Below, piece after piece: positions 39,201-50,686 of a DNA stretch of 64,000 nucleotides (positions are counted from its first letter, which is position 1; every line of letters begins with the position of its first letter). A program made the position numbers and the translations under genes. The stretch covers positions 124,001 to 188,000 of the forward strand of contig JBAMDO010000078.1 of assembly GCA_037074765.1 (NCBI GenBank), in the 5' to 3' direction. The DNA is from Mansonella perstans (Eukaryota; Nematoda; Chromadorea; Rhabditida; Onchocercidae). The notes below the pieces were generated by a model. That model did not search any database and was not told the origin of the DNA. It saw only the letters and a list, made by a program, of their open reading frames with translations.

Positions 39201-42200
39201 CCCAGGCTATTGTGATTTTCTTGTGCTTTATAGTGGATGCAAGCCAAGCAGGTGTCGGCAATCTAGAAGTAGCAGTAAACGAAGGGCGCATTCCATCGAT
39301 GGCGCAGTCACTTGGACAACATCGTTATGATATATCTTTTGTACCTAGAGAACTTGCTGATCATACCATATCTGTTCGTTTCAATAATGAACCTGTGCCA
39401 GGTAAAAAAAAATTGGAAGGATGCTTAAAAGGGGAAAAATTTGAAGCAAAAATTAAAAGAAGTTGGTGAGATCTCACTTTTTTAACAGTGATAGTTTTGG
39501 TAGTTAAACTAGGATTAGGAATCAAAACATGACAAAATTGCAGAGTTTCTTTTTTGCAAGAAGAATTTGCTGGTATGCTGTTAAGTCACATAATACATTT
39601 TTTTGCTGCTGTTATTTTAGTTGTAAATCTCGATTCCGCTAAATATTTCAGTTATAAATCTCAATCTCAAGGCCTTCATTTCTCATATTTTCTTAAGCTG
39701 AAGAAAGCGGCATAAGGACTAGTTTTGTGCAAATTATTTAGACTTTTAGTTTCCAATTCATTCAAGTACCAAGCTTGTTTGTTTGAGTAAAGTCATTAAG
39801 TATTAGGTTCTGCAGTTTCGATTTTTTAATTCTTACGGCACATCAAATTAATTTAGGGAGTCCCTTCGTTTGTCACTTGGTAAAGGCGCAGTCGGTAACA
39901 GTTTCGGGTCCGGGATCGGAACGAATCCCAGTTGGACAGGTAGCACAGATCTACATAGCTGTCGAAGGTATGAAAGATGTATTACCGCAAATACGCATCA
40001 TCGATTCGCAAGGTAACAACCTTCCGGTCAGCATATCAAAAAGTGATACGGAGGATAAAAAGTACATAATTTCCTACACACCAAAGAACGTCGGAAATCA
40101 TCAAGTGAGTAGTGTTTCATATACGAAATATATGCGTCATTCCGAAATTTAAAATGAAAAAAATGAAGCTTACGGCGCGTTGTTGCTTTGTTACTAATGT
40201 TGCATATTCTATTACTTTTGTTGTAATATTTCGTTTTTAACAGATGGTATGGTAAGGGACATTACTGTTGGTGCAGTATTCCTATCATTTAGGTTAATAT
40301 ACCTCGTGAACAGGACAAGAATTCAAATGTTTTGTGTTTTTGATTTGCAGATTGATGTAAGCTTCGACGGTAAGCCCATTGCTGGATCACCGTTCACCTC
40401 CAAAGCATTTGATGCAAAATGTGCCAAGCTTTCATGCATAGAAGAAGCGGTTGTTGGGCATCCTTGTACATTCATGATTGATGCTGCTCGAGCTGGAGCT
40501 GGTAATATGGAAATTATAGTCAGTGTTGAGAATCGAAATGTACCGAATTTCGTTCAGGTTTGGATGTTATCTTCAATTTAAACTGATTTTCTTAACTAGA
40601 AGGGAAAGAAAATGGCCAACAAGGTCGGAATGAATGAATTAGAATTAATGGGAAAGATAAGGGAAGTGTAAGAAGCGTATAATCTAATCAGATATTTTAT
40701 TGGTTACCTTTTAGGCAGAAGGACAAGCAAAATTCAAAGTTTCGTTTACACCACAAGAAGCCAAAGATCATCTTATAAGTGTCCGTTTCAATGGAGATCC
40801 AATTCCAGGCAACTATATTTATTAACCGAAAAAATTAATAATCATATATATTTTATAATGCAGTAAGCGCTTTCATTCAGCGCGTTTTTGGGTGATTTTG
40901 ATTGCTAATTATTAAGTCCGCGGCCAAACTAAAAGTCGAGTAATATTTTTATCTGTTTTATTTTGTACTAAAATGCAGATTGTTTAAAACGTTAAGTGCT
41001 TTTAGTACTGCAGTGTTGTCCAATTATTGTAAAGCTTTTCATTACAGTCTTTTCTTCTCAGCAAATATTTTTTCTGACTTATCAAAGGTTATTGAGTGAT
41101 ATTATTTATTACCAAACTAAATCTAGCCAAATTTAATTCAATTTATTAGTAAATAGATTGTTACCATGCATTTTAGTTACATAAATTTTAGGTTCACCAA
41201 TGGTTTGTCCGGTGCGAGAAAGATCATCACAATTGGTTGCGGGTGTGTCACCAAGGATGAACACTGTAGGATTGGAACATGAAATTCGTCTAATCGGTGA
41301 TCTTACTACAGGACAGGTATAGTGCGAAATTTTTTTCGAGTCTCTCGAAAAGGTCTTGCATACCTTTGTCATCCAGTTTTTAAATTTTCCCATCAAAATT
41401 TGAATTTCTATAAATAAGATAAAAGTTGAAAACACAGATTTATGCAGACTTAGTTATTTAGATCTGTAATTCTTTTGTTAGGTTGGACAAACGAAGGGCT
41501 TCAGCATCGATACAGGCGGGCGTGAAACTGATTGCAATGTTGCTATCACTGGTTAGTTACTGAAATTGTTGATGCTTATTTCACAAAATCGGAGATAAAT
41601 TTAGGATTTCAAAATTTCCGGAAAATTTTAACGTTCGTAAAGTCATTGAGTATCGATAATGATTCATGCATTTGTTTGCGTCAAAAAAAGGATGAAATTA
41701 GTTGATTTCTTATACAGAAGTAAAATTAGCGGTCAGGAGCAACACTGTAGAATTTTTTGTTGTTTCTCCGACTTTGTTGGAAATGCATTTTACGGAGTTG
41801 ATTTAGATGCTTTTGCTTAAAGCTTATCCAATTGTCATCGTTTTATTTGTTAAATTGCACCGTTTCTGTCCATTTGTTCGTATTCGTCTGTATTTGATTG
41901 CTTTCGGCGTGTTGCACAGAGCAATGCTGAAATTCAGATTCGCATGGTCATGAATTGGATGTTGAAGTGGAAAAAGTTTGTAATGGATATCATGTGCAAT
42001 TCCGACCGCTGACATCAGGTCTCACTTTTTCTCATAGTTATTTATTAAAGACTATTTTATAAACATTGTTTTAGACGTGATTTGCCAGTGTGCAATGAAT
42101 GAATACTTAGAACGCTGTATACTTAGAACTGTTTGCCTGCTGTAGACGCAATCGTCGAAAAAGATTTTTCAGCTTGCTTATAATCAAATAAATATCTCAA

Positions 42201-45200
42201 AATTTGTCAGGAAATCTTAGTTTTGAGAAAAATACGACTTACTTGTTAGCTTACTTTATCTTTTCATTACTGTATAGGTGAACATGAAATCGAAATCGTT
42301 GTGGACGGCCAAAAGCTCGGTATTGGGCCATTTGTGATGGAAGTTTCAGAATCACCGAAAATTTCCCGTATCCCATCGATTGTTTTTGCTGGCAGAGAGA
42401 TTGTCTTTGAGTGTAAGTTACCTTCACCTTATTTTAAAATATTGGCAGCTGTCTAAAGATAATTGAAGAAAGCGCCAATTCAAGGGGAGGAAGATCTCGG
42501 ACAGTTATTTTAAAGAATAAAAGTGACAAGTGTAAAGCAAATTTAATTTTGAAGGCAAAATGTTTTAAGATATTTTACACTTTTTTCCGACATTTAATTC
42601 TTGGGTTTTTTTTTCTTTTGTTTTTAGTGGATACAGGTAAAGTCGCGCAAAGGGATGTAAAAGTAGAAGTTAAGAATGCCAGAAATGAATTAATACCAGC
42701 AAAAACCGAAGTTGGAAATAATGGAATTTTTCGAGTTTTTTGCACGTAAGTATTTTCCGTAATAGTACGGTTTTTAGATAACGAGGATGAAAAGTTCGTC
42801 AGTAATAACTAAACTGGTAAATTGTAACTTTTAATCGCCATAATTCTTGTTTTGAAGTGTTCTATATACAGATAGTTTGCATTAGGTTTATTTCGATACT
42901 TTATCCGTTCCACATATTTGCATAATACTGATTGAAAGATTGTTACTGTTAAGATTAGATTTGTTAATCCCACTTTTCTTTTTTGTTTGTTTCAGATTTC
43001 GTGATGTAGGCCGATATTCTGTGGATGTTTTCGTCGATGAGATACCTTACGGTGAACGGCAGTACATTCGGGTTATCCAAAGCGGTTGTGGTGCTATACT
43101 TATAGATCGGACTGAACAAGCTTTGGTTGGTTGGCCATCTAAACTGATTTTACGAATCGAACCTGATGCCGAAAAACACTTGTCTGTTGTCATCACTGGT
43201 TAGCTTACATCCCTAAATTCAACTTCTAATTATTCAATAAATGTTCACGACTGTCTTTGTAAGTAATTGTTAACTGAGTAGTGTTGGCTATTTTTATTGG
43301 TTAAACCATTTCTCCAAAATATGTTGTTCATATGAAGAGTCTTTTCCACTCGTTGTCCATAGTCCAAGTATTGTTCTGGATGGATGCTGTATTGTTGAAA
43401 TATGCATGTGGCATTGCTAATGTTCCATATGCTTCATTAGGAGCTTCAGGTTTGTGCAGCATACATGTCTCAATTTTTTTCATTTTCCAGATTCAGAACG
43501 AAACCCAATTCCGGTATCGGTGAAGAAACTTCCTGACGAAATATTTGAAGTAGAGTTCACACCACAAACAGAAGGTGTTCATAGTATATCAGTGTTGGTA
43601 GGCGGCGAACATATCCGAGGAAGTCCTTTCAAAATTGCGGTATTGGATTTGAGTGCTGTGCGAGTTATCGGCCTCAAAAATGATCGTATCGGCATCGAAC
43701 AGCGTTTCAATGGTTGAGTCTTTTTTAATGTGCTGTGCTGTTTCTTAATGCTCATTTAATTTTAATTGAAAAAAAGATGCAGGAAATATCTTGAAATTTA
43801 ATTGATTTTGAAACTGACAATTTTTAATAATCTTTCAGTGGATTGGTCGAATTCCGGTGGCACGAATGTTGTAGTACGAGTAACATGTGGAGGCAAGGAA
43901 GTGCCGTGTATGATGAAACGTATCAAAAGAGGCCTAAATGTCTGTTCCTTTATACCGCGGCAGGTTGGACTTCATTTGATAGATGTGATGATCGATGAAG
44001 TACTTTTGCCGGGTACAGTTTTCGAAGTCAATCGATTTACTTTTTTCCTGTAACAGAATAATGTTGCATGACTTTTTCATTTTGCATTTATTTTTTTATT
44101 TCATTTATAAAACAATATCTATGTATGAGACTTGCGAGAAGGGAAGATGAGAAGAGTTTTTCGTATAGATTATTATTCTGTCCTTTTTTTTTGGAAATTT
44201 GTTAGCCTAAATCTTTTCAGCTGATATGATACACGGCTTTTCAAAAATATTAAATGACTAGTAGAGAATAATAGAAAAAGATTACTTGTCTCGAAGCAGT
44301 AATTAGTTCCATGCAAGCGGCAGAAGCAAAAAATTTCATTTAAGAATTTTTTTTCTGCATGAGATTTTAAACTGTTGTATTTCATGAAATTTTTTAGGAT
44401 TCTTTATAATTCAGACATTTTCTCATTAGTTGCAGAATGTCCATACGAATGCATCGTAAGCGATGCAGGATCAGTGCGAGCACGTGGTGATGCATTGACA
44501 CGTGCACAACGTGGCAAAACGGCTCGTTTTGAAGTTTCATTGAATGACATCGAACGTGGTGAACTGGATGTAGTAGTTTCAGGTATTTCCGCTTTCTCAA
44601 GAAGGATATTTTTGTGAAAAGATGAATCAAAATAAAAGTGGAAGTAAGTAGAAGCATATACGTTTTGTTGTGGATTTCTAGAATTCAGAATTTATTCTTG
44701 AAGTTTTCGAAATACTTTTGCATTTGCAATTTCTGCGTTTCAATATGCGTTGTCGGTATTAACCACTGCATCATTGGAGTCAAAGTTTTCAAATTTGGTG
44801 ATGGGTGGAATTTTGAATTTTAGTTTCACTCCTGTACAATATCAATTAAAGAATGTAGAAATAAAGATTCAAACAGGCAAAAAAGCGAAATATATATTTA
44901 TTAAGATAAATCAATTTCAGGTGCATGCCTCACCGTTGGTAAATTCACGTGTTATGAGATTTTACCAAGTTTTAACGAAATTTTTTTGTTTTTAGTTCAG
45001 CACTTCGTGTTGCACTGCGTTGTATGTTGTATCACATGTTTGTGTTGCCCACGCTGCTCTTCACTATTTTATGCATTCTACTTTAACTTTCGGTCTGCTC
45101 ATATGATTTCTTTCAGATTCGAGAGAAAGACCACTACCAGTTCGGTGTTATAAGCAACATGATGATAGTTATTGGGTCGAATTCACACCTGAAAACATCG

Positions 45201-48200
45201 GTAGCTTTTTCACAAAAGTAATGGAAAAAAAGTAAAATTATAATAGATAAGATTATATTATTAGGGAGTGATCACTTTTGATTTGAGGAAATTCCTTTTT
45301 TCTGATCTCTTATTTATCCTTTTATCAATCCTATTAGATGGTATTCAAGGTCAGTAAATACAACTCTTTTAGATATTTAAGTTTGATATTTAGGTGTCTA
45401 CAGATTGACGTCTTTTGTATTACTCATCTTCTAAATTTATTTATTGGTGTTCGATTCCTACAAGTCATTTATGAGCATTAAGTTTTTCCCGTAAATTATG
45501 ACTTAGATATATCTTTGTAAATTGTATACATGTTACTTTCTTCTAGTAAATAGATAGAAATAAACATAGTCATGACCTCTTCGACTACTTCGATCACTCA
45601 GTTAATCTTTCCTGACAAAAAAGTTGCAAAATGATAGTTAAAACTATCAGAGAAAAACTGAAAATATGACGCTAATTTTGAGCTTATGAGTAAATTATCT
45701 CTGTTGTCTGTCGATTATTTAGTATTTATCACGCTTTATAGAAGGACGCCAGATCGTCCTCTCATAGTGGAGCACATAGATAAATGGAGTACTCTTAATC
45801 AGTTTATACTGAAGTTTAGGTTCTACAAATCTTTCCATCCTCCAAGTCTTTCGAAATGTAGGTTTTTTTCTTCAGGTCTTCACCAAATCGAAATAACATT
45901 CGCTAATGCACCAATAGTTGGTAGCCCATTCAAATGTATAGTGGTCGATCCAAGGAAAGTTTTTATCAAAGGTATCAATGAGCCATTCATTATCAAGCAA
46001 CCTGCGTTAATTACCGGTAAGCTGTTTGGAAAATGCTATTGTTTTTTTTTCTCTTAACAAATTTTTATTTTTCTTGTTTTTTTTCTCTCAGCATATTTTT
46101 TTTTCTTGTTTTTCTGAAGAACTTCAAGAATTTTGAAAGTTTTTAGTGAACCGCCAACTGGCAGGTGGTGGTGATTTGACCGTGGAACTAACTGACCCAT
46201 CTAATGAATCGGTGCGATTAGATGTACAAGCGGTCGTTGATGGTGATGATGTTTTCGAATTCACCCCAACCAAAGTTGGCCAGTATAAATTGTTCACAAA
46301 ATTGGCTGGTTTTCTTGTTAATGGTAAAAATTTGGACAATAATTAATAAAATTCTGGATGAAAAATTCAGACAACAACTAATACCATATTGTGATGATGC
46401 TATTTGAGGTCCAAAAATGATAGCAACAACAAGAATTTTTCCTGTTTACGTTTTAGGAACGCCACATACATTAATAGTTGAGGAGCACGGTGAACCAGTT
46501 TTGCGTGGATATGCGACGGAACATCCCGTAGAGGTGGATCGTCCAACAAGCATCATTTTTGATGCAAAAAATATGAAAGGAAATTTAAAAATCGACGTGC
46601 GAGGTATTTCAGAATATAAAAATTTATGAGTTCCTGAGTATCGTTTTTATTTTTGTTTTTTCATTATATCTAAAGAAGTTTGTTCTTCACTGGTTTGTTT
46701 AGAACTTAAGTTCTTATTAGAGACAAATATTTGACTTATGAAGCTATATATGATGCTCTTTTTAAAACTTTTAAATGAAATCATTTTATTGCTTGTTCAA
46801 GAAGTTCTATATGTCTGGGCTAGTTGAATGATCCCGTTCCATTCTTCAAAATTCTTTCGATTGTGTTGAATTAAATTAAGTGGAGTTACAGTAAAATTTT
46901 AACAAATTAGGAACAATTAAATCTTTAATAGGACCGATGAAAGGAAAAATTCGACATACAGCAAACAAAAATGCGGATGGAACAACGGAAATTTCGTTTA
47001 CACCAACGGAAGTGGGACGTTATTTAGTAAACATTGAGCACAACAATCGAACTGTTTCGGGTAATTTTTTGTTTTTGCAATGTTAACTAATTTCCTCTTT
47101 CACCAAACTTTTGTTGCTGCTGATTGCTGATCCGAGGCAGTGAAATCGATTCAGGAAGTCCATTCGAGATTGAAGTTGTTGATCCACGGAAAGTAGTTGT
47201 GAACGATCACTTGGCTGATGAAGATGGAATATATCATTTCGCAATACAGCAGCGAAACGTCATCGACGTTGATGCCACGGCCGCCGGATCTGGTAAGTCG
47301 CTTTTCTGCAATTCAAAAATATTCAAAGTTTGAATATTTTTGGGATTTTAATATGTCCATAAGTAGATAATTCTAATTGTAGGCTTATTTAAACATAAAG
47401 AACTTGTAATTATATCGCTTAGTCGGGTTGTTTTATCGGCTATTATTTGCTTTATTAAGTTCATCTGAGTCAGTGAAAAGTTTCTGGATTTCTTGCAATT
47501 AAAAACCTCAGGTAAACTTCGAGCGGAAGTTCGTGATTGGGACGGTAAATCAGTGAGTGGTTGTAATGTCGAGTCACTTGGTTATGGCAAATATCGTGTA
47601 ACATATTATCCGCATCAACCTGGAAAATACGACATTTACCTTTATTGGTCTGACATGGCTGTCCAAAAAGCGCAACCACTACACGTGATTGCTGAAGGCG
47701 AACAACCCTCGACCTCACGTGCAATACCATTTACAAATACTGTTATGGCAACATCACACAGTACCTCAAGATCTCGACCTGAGTAAGTTGGTTCCTAATT
47801 GTTTTCTCTAATTTAATTTATGAATGACTTTGCACTTTTGATGCTTTCCAGCATAATGCATATTCAGCTTCATCCATTTTTTTTGGTCTATTTATTATCT
47901 GTACTTATAAAGCTCTTGTGAATAAAATGAATTTGGGACGAATTGTCAATTTCTGGCAATAATTTTAACAAAATAATTTAAATCACTTCATTTCTATACA
48001 CATCGAAATTTAGAGATCGTTCATCTTACGAAGGAAGCGGAGCGGACTACATGAAGGTAGTGCTGCGAGGTGAGGGCTTGGTACGGGCTGCCAATAATGA
48101 ACAATCAGAATTTATCATCGATGGCTCGGATGTCTCTAGAGGTCTGCCATTCCTATTTCCAACTTTTACTATTATTGATGCTATCTGTGCGTTATAGGAA

Positions 48201-50686
48201 TTAAATTCAAAATTTTCTGTGATGAGAAGTGATTGCCACATAAAAGGGTTTTTCAGATGGGCAGGTAACATGTTCTTTATTTGGACAAAAAGCGGATATC
48301 CCGGTACGCCTAACTCATCTGGGAAACAATGTTTATAAAGCTGTCTACACACCATTAATACCTGGCATCTATGAGTTACAGGTTCAGTTTAATTAAATTT
48401 GGCCTAGATTTTTCCGTTATCGTTACGAAAATAATTTCATTTTGCAAACCGACTTAATATTTGTTATTACTGCCGATTCTCTTGTTGAAGGATTCATCAC
48501 AGATGGAGTTGTTGATGGCGTGCAAGTTAAGGTTATCTGACCGCTTGATGACACTTTTTCATTTATTTGAACCCTAAAATCTTGAAGAGTTTAGGAATAA
48601 TAACAGGTCAATATATGGGGATTAAAAGACAGTGGTAGACCATCACGAACATTTTGCATTTTCAATTCAGGTGTTGTGGGATGGATATCATGTTCGCGGT
48701 TCACCTTTCCGAGTGCTGGTTGATTTGCATTCGAGTGCTGCAGAGGCTATCATTATCGATGCGAACACATTGAAGATGGGAATCGTTAATGAGGATATGA
48801 AAACTATTATTGATACGAGGAAAGCGGGACCAGGTATAACTTTTTCCTTCAATAATATTTGTTATTCGAGTCGTTATAGAGCGGTCCCAAAAAAAAAAAA
48901 AAAAGAAAATCCGCAATTTAAGGCTTCAGCGTAGAATAGAAATTTAAAATTTTCTATCTTACGGATATGGCATACTTTTTATGAATTTTCAACTTTAATA
49001 TCCGACATAAATTACTGATCTTGCATTAATATCTCGCACTCTGCTGTATAAGCATTCGGATATCGCATATCACTTGTACTATTACTTTTCTGTTTCCTTA
49101 ATGATATATTAATAGTAAATGAAGATAACGTAAGATACCTCCACTCATACTCGATTAAAGCATATTCGAACTCTCAGAAGTTTGATTTTAGCAGAATGTG
49201 CATTTACAATTGCGGGTGATATTCACGATTTGGATTATTGTAGGAGGCTCCTGGGAAGTATTAAGTTACGGTGTTATGTCAGAAATATTTGATTACCACT
49301 GTATTTAATTTTTAAAACACATTTTCGTTTCAGGTCAGCTATCAGCACAGTGTATGGGACCAACAAAACTTGCATATTGTGAGCTTTACAATCTTCAGGA
49401 TGGTACATGTACTCTGTCAGTTAGACCTTCTGAAATTGGAAAACATACATTAGGCATGTTTTTTCCTTATAACAAGTAGTAGTTATTCGTTTTTGTGCTT
49501 TTCATTCAGCGAGATCCTTAAATCTGAAAATAGACTGAGAATGACTTCCAGAAGTTTGGTTCATTCCCTTGCATCTTTTTTTTACGCTGTGTTTCTGGAT
49601 CTTATGGTTTTTCCTTCATCTACCGCAATTAGACTGGAAATATGGAAAACCGGAACGGAGTGCATTTGAGAAATGTTTATTTCACTTGTTTCAGTTGTGA
49701 AATATTCAGATGAACAAGTACCAGGAAGTCCTTTTACTTTCAATGTTTCCTATCCGCCAGATGCATCCAAAGTCCGTGTATATGGACCTGGCATTGAGCA
49801 TGGAATTCTGTCGACGTAAGTATTTTTTAATGATCTCAGTTTTATTGTCAATTTCTTTATTATCGTAGACATTTGTCGCTTCTAGCCATATTTCTTATCA
49901 TAAATGTATTCGATGAATAATAATAAAAGCTACTTATTACAGATTTAAATCAAATTTCATTGTTGAAACGAAAGGTGCTGGAGCAGGACAGCTCACTGTG
50001 CGTGTTCGAGGACCAAAGGGAGCATTCAACGTAGAAATGCAGCGAGAAAAAAAGCAGGAACGAACAATTCACTGCAAATATGAACCAAAGGAACCTGGAG
50101 ATTACCAGGTTGTGTTGCATTTATCAGTCTTAGATTAATGAAATTGAGCAGTTAGAATATTGAAAATATAATAGAAAGATAGGTAAGTGAAGAGTTCAAT
50201 GTTGTTACCCTTGGAAGACTGGGATTAGAGATGTTAAACGTGATGTATTCCAGTTTGTTACTTTTGGCACAGTGAAGGAATTGTTTCCAATGTTTATTAT
50301 ACCTTTAAATTTTTAAGATTTAATTTTAGGTCGAAGTTAAGTGGCATGGTGAGCATGTCTCGGGATCGCCGTTCCTCGTAATGATTGTAGACACCGAACA
50401 GGAATTACAACGATTTCTGTGCGGTGATGCGCCATCACCACAGCCAACAACTCCTTTCATACCACCTGGCTGGATTGGCACTCCGCCACCGCCACCGTTG
50501 TTCCTTGGTGGACCTCCTCCGCGTGGCCCGTTTCTCCAACCTCATGTCGCTGCACTGCCTTTACCATCACCAATTATTCAGGGGGCTCCAGTGACTCATG
50601 GATCCTTGATGCCATATGGAGCGGTTTCACAACCACCACATGCAATGCGTACCGCACTACGGCCTAGATTTATGAGCGGTTATTAA
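14598..50686 (+). CDS. fln-2: Filamin-type multi-Ig-repeat cytoskeletal protein (whole gene, 58 coding exons)
   Basis: Translated exons carry filamin repeats in series: each has a 'DAxxAGxGxL' strand, a 'YxxxFxPxxxGxH/Y' strand and a closing 'GSPF'-like strand. I count about 23, ending for example in HIRGSPFSCKVYD, QVPGSPFTFNVSY and HVSGSPFLVMIVD. Filamins cross-link actin and scaffold membrane and signalling proteins at the cell cortex. Exons were joined by splice sites and reading phase; most junctions are phase 1, as usual when exons mirror repeats. The sum is about 2,974 residues, assuming the phase conflict at 35701/35974 is one base. The start at 14598 is the first ATG after an in-frame TAA at 14580. 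No calponin-homology domain precedes it, so this is either a headless isoform or a longer isoform begins upstream of the window. The fln-2 assignment rests on the divergent, interrupted architecture, not on a search. The exon-level entries follow. Confidence 0.93.
16007..16041. repeat. Perfect 14-bp hairpin in filamin intron 2
   Basis: TTCACGAATCAATG (16007-16020) and its exact reverse complement CATTGATTCGTGAA (16028-16041) flank the 7-base loop GTAAACA. It lies 116 bases before the exon-3 acceptor. Confidence 0.9.
18690..18796. repeat. 30-bp tandem repeat, about 3.6 copies, in filamin intron 6
   Basis: Copies start at 18690, 18720, 18750 and 18780 and share CACTTTTCAATATTT...TTTTCAAAT with single-base differences. 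Confidence 0.9.
21543..21712 (+). other. GC-AG intron 11 of filamin
   Basis: The donor reads TATG|GCAAGA and the acceptor TTTAG|GTCC. No GT donor nearby gives an open in-phase join; the GC donor restores the expected RIYGPDG strand. Confidence 0.8.
22239..25922 (+). other. Largest filamin intron (intron 13)
   Basis: 3,684 bases of A+T-rich sequence between exons 13 and 14, ending in CTGCAG. Several ORFs of 60-80 codons occur on both strands; none has convincing composition or partners. A stretch near 25,080-25,560 is visibly richer in G+C than its surroundings. I see no complete mobile element. Confidence 0.7.
27270..27345 (+). pseudogene. Degenerate duplicate of the exon-15 acceptor and exon start
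   Basis: The bases leading into exon 15 (about 27064-27132: ATCGATG, TTTTTTCTGAATGAC, CTAACAAAT, ACCAACATACT, acceptor, GGATGT) recur about 206 bases downstream with small changes, including a CTCAG acceptor followed by GGATGTAC. The copy runs into an in-frame TAG within nine codons. It looks like a tandem duplication of the exon start that has decayed. Confidence 0.6.
28936..29155 (+). pseudogene. Decayed filamin-repeat exon inside intron 15
   Basis: After a CATATTTAG acceptor-like site the frame that would follow a phase-1 join reads LEFAAKNAKGGRISYAIQRN, which matches the filamin opening pattern DAxxAGxGxLxxxI position for position except that the key Asp and first Gly are lost. Further along the same frame HHFDGMLTYSAGKY appears, ending at a GTAATT donor. 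Two stops (at 29031 and 29052) lie between. It is skipped in my model, where exons 15 and 16 join directly in phase. I read it as a relic repeat; chance similarity is possible. Confidence 0.35.
29399..35165 (+). CDS. fln-2: Filamin exons 16-22: non-repeat spacer, Ser/Thr-rich then helical
   Basis: Exons: 29399-29588, 30132-30316, 30397-31260, 31590-31686, 31987-32106, 34335-34455, 35007-35165, all joining in phase (1,2,1,1,2,2,0 at the starts). They encode about 580 residues with no filamin repeat. The 864-base exon is rich in Ser, Thr, Tyr and charged residues (e.g. TSTYTTETRYSSVSPARTYE), typical of a disordered segment with many possible phosphorylation sites. Exons 20-22 become helical and highly charged (TLRKLQEQKIRHEEELEEKI), possibly a short coiled coil, before a Pro/Ser stretch (SASPVSTPRVTPR) leads into the next repeat. 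The role is inferred: in vertebrate filamins, hinges break the repeat rod and add flexibility, but this spacer is far longer than a hinge. I recognise no enzyme or binding domain in it. Confidence 0.82.
31383..31496 (+). other. Possible cassette exon in filamin intron 18
   Basis: A TTTCTTTAG acceptor precedes 31383 and a GTCAGT donor follows 31496. The 114-base segment is open and phase 1 at both ends, so it could be included without changing frame (VQKPKDPTDTVKSETCFLNP...). The other open frame here (REIRNLLSESREFSTTF...) looks more protein-like but does not join in phase to either neighbour with good sites. The exon is uncertain. Confidence 0.25.
32107..34334 (+). other. Filamin intron 20
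   Basis: 2,228 bases between the spacer exons ending 32106 and starting 34335. The acceptor used (TTGTTCCAG at 34334) is the only local one that keeps phase; an earlier TTTGTAG at 34315 leads to a stop. I see no gene inside. Confidence 0.7.
35547..37365 (+). CDS. fln-2: Filamin exons 23-27: repeats 7 and 8
   Basis: Exons: 35547-35701, 35974-36080, 36448-36577, 36977-37159, 37308-37365. Repeat 7 is recognised by SYEISFRPTEVGTHK followed by HPMCPFPIRVYD. Repeat 8 is recognised by VDAGRAGFGNLEMAI, FLVTFNPTTIGMH and KNSPFEVNILD. The first exon opens with a Lys/Glu-rich stretch after the spacer. The join 35701 to 35974 is the only one in the gene that does not keep phase: the GTAAGT donor leaves two bases of a codon, while the next exon needs one. 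Both flanking readings are clearly filamin, so a one-base assembly error or an unusual splice is more likely than a wrong exon call. Confidence 0.85.
38094..38437 (+). CDS. fln-2: Filamin exons 28-29: Lys/Glu-rich insert
   Basis: Exons 38094-38217 and 38296-38437. The first encodes an almost pure K/E/R segment (KKDLRKEKEEKKREEKER and onwards), predicted to be a single long charged helix. The second continues with KKKKHQTEKK and then enters repeat 9 (SRVGRPAQILITLAGEEPLDVTVI). The insert lies between repeats 8 and 9 and adds about 65 residues. The acceptor at 38093 (ATTGCAG) is preceded by an open frame in which a chance ATG occurs; that is not the start, because the phase-2 join from exon 27 gives continuous coding. 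The exon ends at 38437 in ATAG|GCAAGT, a GC donor matching the GC-AG consensus. Confidence 0.85.
38438..38601 (+). other. GC-AG intron 29 of filamin
   Basis: The donor reads ATAG|GCAAGT, a perfect match to the GC-type consensus, with acceptor CATTTAG. Using the downstream GT (at 38442) leads to a stop in the next exon. Confidence 0.85.
38602..43198 (+). CDS. fln-2: Filamin exons 30-41: repeats 9-14
   Basis: Exons: 38602-38685, 38894-39031, 39234-39401, 39857-40104, 40351-40557, 40715-40808, 41192-41316, 41482-41551, 41938-42018, 42278-42412, 42628-42745, 42996-43198. Repeat closures read VQGSPFTCRAYD, VPGSPFVCHLVK, IAGSPFTSKAFD, IPGSPMVCPVRE, GIGPFVMEVSE and PYGERQYIRVIQ. The last two are weakly conserved. 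Classic openings include VDASQAGVGNLEVAVNEGR and IDAARAGAGNMEIIV. Exon 35 ends in CCAG|GCAACT, a GC donor; joining it to 41192 gives the textbook PIPGSPM closure, and there is no usable GT nearby. All joins keep phase. Confidence 0.88.
40809..41191 (+). other. GC-AG intron 35 of filamin
   Basis: The donor reads CCAG|GCAACT and the acceptor AATTTTAG. There is no GT within reach, and the join rebuilds the conserved PIPGSPM closure. Confidence 0.85.
43491..50686 (+). CDS. fln-2: Filamin exons 42-58: repeats 15-23 and proline-rich tail
   Basis: Exons: 43491-43712, 43839-44012, 44436-44582, 45117-45200, 45876-46016, 46147-46323, 46457-46603, 46932-47060, 47155-47292, 47512-47782, 48014-48141, 48257-48381, 48671-48833, 49334-49453, 49695-49815, 49943-50108, 50330-50686. 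Closures include RGSPFKIAVLD, VGSPFKCIVVD, SGSPFEIEVVD, RGSPFRVLVDL, PGSPFTFNVSY and SGSPFLVMIVD. Exon 51 carries a Ser/Thr-rich linker. Exon 55 ends in TTAG|GCATGT (GC donor). The last exon closes repeat 23 and then adds about 80 residues rich in Pro, Gly and His, including GTPPPPPLFLGGPPPRGP, ending RPRFMSGY and TAA at 50684. Vertebrate filamins end with a dimerising repeat; here a Pro-rich tail follows, a possible SH3, WW or profilin-type ligand (inference). Confidence 0.9.
49454..49694 (+). other. GC-AG intron 55 of filamin
   Basis: The donor reads TTAG|GCATGT and the acceptor TTGTTTCAG. The nearest GT would be phase 2 and runs into a TGA after the join; the GC donor gives KHTLVVKYSDEQVPGSPF. 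Confidence 0.85.
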
